Positions 5,985-7,628 of a DNA stretch of 7,628 nt are shown piece by piece. The notes beneath the pieces were generated by a model, which saw nothing but the letters and a program-made list of their open reading frames with translations, did no database searches and was not told where the DNA came from. Within the stretch, counting starts at the first letter, position 1, and every line of letters starts with the position of its first letter. Source of the DNA: an uncultured Bacteroidota bacterium (GTDB taxonomy: Bacteria; Bacteroidota; Bacteroidia; Chitinophagales; Chitinophagaceae). A program made the translations under genes and the position numbers. The stretch spans positions 1 through 7,628 of the forward strand of contig CAMLEX010000218.1 in assembly GCA_946479055.1 (NCBI GenBank), in the 5' to 3' direction.

Positions 5985-6893
5985 TCAGGCTGGCTTCCTG
6001 CCTTTAGCCAACCCGTTTTTAACCAGGTAATCATAACTTTCCTGCAAGGCTTCAAATACATCCGTAGTAGTTTTATCCATTTCTACAATCATCCACTCCG
6101 TATTTCCATTTGCGGCTTTTACAATAGCCGGAAAATTCTGTTTTCCTTTACCCACGGCTACCATCGGATCGGGATTATCATCAGCTAAGGAATCACGCCA
6201 TACACCAGAACCATCTTTGATATGCAGCAACGGAGCCCGTTTTCCAAATTTTTTGACAATATCTGCCGGATTATGCCCGGCTACTTTCACCCAGTAGGTA
6301 TCAATTTCAAAAAAGATATCCTTGTCAAGTTGATCTAAAAGAACTTCGTAAACAAAACGTTTACCCACTTTATTGCGGAATTCCCACCAGTGGTTATGAA
6401 TGCCAAATTGCAACCCGTTTGCTTTGGCAAAACGATTGGCTTCGTTATAAATGGCTATGAGTTGTTTGGTGCCGTCAAACGAACCGTAGCGTATATCTTC
6501 GGGCCAGCCATGCCAGATCATTTTTTTACATCCCAGCTCTTTAGACGTTTCCAGGAAGGCGGCTTTCTGATCACCGGTTGGCAATTCAATATGGGCTGAA
6601 CATACAGGCAGGCCTGCCTCTTTTAAATGCTGTCCCGCCTGCTTTACCGAAATGCCTTCGGGCCAGAAAGCGGTTTCTACGGCCTCAAATCCCATATCGG
6701 CAATGCGTTTCAACGTGCCTTTTATATCTTTTTGTATTTCTTTTCTCACGGAATAAAGCTGCACCGCAATTTTTGCAGGTTCATATAGTGAGCTGGTTTC
6801 ACCAAAGCCGGACAAGATGGAAGATGGAATAAAAGTAGCGCCTAACGCCCCCATGCCTCCCAACTGCAAAAATTTTTTTCTATCCATCAGCAT
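5985..6893 (-). CDS. Exported sugar phosphate isomerase/epimerase-like TIM-barrel protein
   Basis: This 302-residue protein begins with an export signal: MDRKKFLQLGG, a Gly/Ala-rich hydrophobic stretch (residues ~12-28), then a polar region. It resembles a Tat signal but has Arg5-Lys6 in place of the twin arginine. No lipobox Cys is present, so it is probably periplasmic. From residue 40 it matches the xylose-isomerase-like/AP-endonuclease-2 TIM barrel: IAVQLYSVR (42-50), FEAVETAFW (69-77), SAHIELP (99-105), FGIHNHWWEF (163-172), FFEIDTYWVKVAG (194-206) and LLHIKDG (222-228). Candidate metal/active-site residues are His168, Glu171, Asp198, His224 and Lys226. Family members isomerise, epimerise or cleave sugar-like substrates. 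Start: ATG at 6893, with ATG 6887 (Met3) equally possible. It follows the TPR gene by 139 bp on the same strand, so co-transcription is uncertain; a TAAATTTA box 13 nt upstream might be its own -7 element. Confidence 0.88.
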   Translation of the reverse strand: MLMDRKKFLQLGGMGALGATFIPSSILSGFGETSSLYEPAKIAVQLYSVRKEIQKDIKGTLKRIADMGFEAVETAFWPEGISVKQAGQHLKEAGLPVCSAHIELPTGDQKAAFLETSKELGCKKMIWHGWPEDIRYGSFDGTKQLIAIYNEANRFAKANGLQFGIHNHWWEFRNKVGKRFVYEVLLDQLDKDIFFEIDTYWVKVAGHNPADIVKKFGKRAPLLHIKDGSGVWRDSLADDNPDPMVAVGKGKQNFPAIVKAANGNTEWMIVEMDKTTTDVFEALQESYDYLVKNGLAKGRKPA

Positions 6894-6937
6894 TTTTTTG
6901 ATTGCATAAATTTAAAATAAAAAATTGGAGGAATTTT

Positions 6938-7006
6938 TTATAGATGCTTTTCAATTTTTTGCAGTTCACTTTCCACAAGCAAATATTTATTCATCAGCTC
7001 TATCAC
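6938..7006 (-). CDS. Possible very small ORF between the TPR and TIM-barrel genes
   Basis: On the minus strand a GTG at 7006 opens a 22-codon frame (MIELMNKYLLVESELQKIEKHL) ending in TAA; an internal ATG lies at 6994. The composition (alternating Leu/Ile and Glu/Lys) is helix-like and not what random A/T-rich DNA usually gives, but the ORF is very short and has no ribosome-binding cue. It could be a microprotein, a leftover of a longer gene, or chance. Confidence 0.15.
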   Translation of the reverse strand: MIELMNKYLLVESELQKIEKHL

Positions 7007-7032
7007 ACTATTCTGTTTATCCTTTTATTCAA

Positions 7033-7527
7033 TCATTCCAGTGGCGGCTCCACGTATTTCTCATTGAGTGGTTGCAGGTGATGGCGCATAATCTGGCGGG
7101 CACAGGTATTCCACCTCAGGATTGCATCATCATTGCCCGGCGGACGAACAGCTTCCGCTTTTTCATAAAACTCCATCGCTTCGTTCAGCCATTCATAAAC
7201 AGCAAACTGCCCACCCCTGGTTCGGTTTAAAATGGCCATGGCTTCCCGTTCACTTATAATACCGGAGTAATAATTTCTTTCATAATCAGTTTGAAGTCGC
7301 GGCAGGAGCTGACGTGCCCGGTTCACATCACCCGATGAAGAAGTGTCGAACTGATCAGTAATGGCCAATAACAAAATGATAATAGCTTTGGCATTATCAG
7401 GATCCACTTCAAGAATGTCAAGGCAGATACTTTCAGCCAGGTCAGGTTCATCGAGCAGCCGGTATCGTTCCGCTTTTTCGAGAGCCGCCGGAATGCTGTC
7501 CCTGGAAATGTTTTTAAGTTGGAACAT
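7033..7527 (-). CDS. Small TPR-like repeat protein of unknown function
   Basis: This 164-residue protein has no signal peptide or membrane segment. Two segments fit the tetratricopeptide repeat pattern. Residues 12-45 have Ala19, Tyr22, Ala31 and Pro43 at consensus positions 8, 11, 20 and 32. Residues 98-131 have Gly105, Phe108, Ala117, Ala124 and Pro129 at positions 8, 11, 20, 27 and 32. The middle (46-97) is helical and contains a distinctive DYERNYYSGIISEREA segment. TPRs are protein-protein interaction scaffolds, so an adaptor role is the family-based guess; the partner is unknown. The ATG fits an IPAALEKAERYRLL start that begins the first repeat. The upstream region contains an A/T-rich tract and then the heptamer repeat. 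Downstream on the same strand is the exported TIM-barrel gene, with no convincing terminator between. Confidence 0.8.
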   Translation of the reverse strand: MFQLKNISRDSIPAALEKAERYRLLDEPDLAESICLDILEVDPDNAKAIIILLLAITDQFDTSSSGDVNRARQLLPRLQTDYERNYYSGIISEREAMAILNRTRGGQFAVYEWLNEAMEFYEKAEAVRPPGNDDAILRWNTCARQIMRHHLQPLNEKYVEPPLE

Positions 7528-7562
7528 GATTGGTTATTTTAATTTTTTTAAAAAAATACAAC

Positions 7563-7611
7563 GGGTTACGGGATGCAGGATACGGGATACGAGTTATGAG
7601 ATACGGGACGT
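7563..7611. repeat. Degenerate heptanucleotide tandem repeat, consensus GGGATAC
   Basis: Seven consecutive 7-nt units can be laid out in phase: GGGTTAC, GGGATGC, AGGATAC, GGGATAC, GAGTTAT, GAGATAC, GGGACGT. One unit matches the consensus fully, four differ by one base and two by three. The array sits 36 nt upstream of the TPR gene start, separated from it by an A/T tract, and breaks down at its right end near the window edge. Heptamer arrays of this kind occur in intergenic DNA of some bacteria; their role is not settled. Confidence 0.75.
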
Positions 7612-7628
7612 CCGTTCAGAAAATAAAT

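Noticed and set aside
5988..6012. Possible minus-strand terminator at the end of the TIM-barrel gene
   Set aside because: A weak 5-bp stem (TGGCT/AGCCA) lies inside the last codons; a T-run follows, but the stem is too short to call.
6925..7230. A 101-codon plus-strand open frame across the gap and the TPR gene
   Set aside because: About 200 nt of it are antisense to the TPR gene, which has consensus repeat positions; the peptide is Phe/His/Gln-rich without motifs.
1..7628. CRISPR array, tRNA/rRNA, transposase, phage or defence system
   Set aside because: No spaced direct repeats, tRNA cloverleaf, rRNA segment or mobile-element protein signature was seen on either strand; the only tandem repeat is the unspaced heptamer array.

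Overview
The window looks like chromosomal DNA of a Bacteroidota bacterium, most plausibly a Chitinophagaceae-type member. Three things suggest this. Moderate-to-low GC is combined with A/T-rich gene starts that lack Shine-Dalgarno sequences. Several intergenic regions carry matches to the Bacteroidota promoter consensus (TTG, 17-23 nt, TAnnTTTG). The gene content also fits: a SWIB-domain protein with a lysine-rich tail, a DUF2905 membrane protein, and a MocA-type/MDR dehydrogenase pair. The taxonomic call is inference from sequence style, not a database result.

Layout, left to right. (1) The 3' part of a SWIB-domain gene (+), whose start lies outside the window, ends in a strong intrinsic terminator. 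(2) A 74-aa DUF2905 two-helix membrane protein (+) follows, with a -7-like box so close to the ATG that the mRNA may be leaderless. (3) A 270-bp gap holds a 30-nt near-perfect hairpin. (4) A complete fructosamine-kinase family gene (+) is next. (5) Convergent to it is a two-gene minus-strand unit: a zinc-type MDR dehydrogenase, then a Gfo/Idh/MocA oxidoreductase starting 1 nt after the dehydrogenase stop. (6) A 314-bp divergent intergenic region has a candidate promoter facing each way and a short interrupted open frame. (7) A 549-aa protein (+) has no firm family assignment but a GNAT-like segment in its middle. (8) Convergent to it, on the minus strand, a TPR-like protein (upstream) is followed after 139 bp by an exported sugar-phosphate isomerase/epimerase-like TIM-barrel protein. 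(9) The right edge holds a degenerate heptanucleotide tandem repeat just upstream of the TPR gene.

Functional picture. The dehydrogenase/MocA pair is almost certainly one transcript and probably carries out NAD(P)-dependent redox steps on a polyol, sugar or sugar acid; the substrate cannot be read from sequence. The TIM-barrel protein belongs to a family that often accompanies MocA-type oxidoreductases in carbohydrate catabolism, but here it is on a separate transcript with unrelated genes between, so a shared pathway is only a suggestion. The fructosamine kinase fits repair or use of glycated amines. I see no tRNA, rRNA, CRISPR array, insertion sequence, phage gene or recognisable defence system. 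The least ordinary items are the 549-aa protein, the MDR dehydrogenase lacking all four structural-zinc cysteines, and the heptamer repeat.
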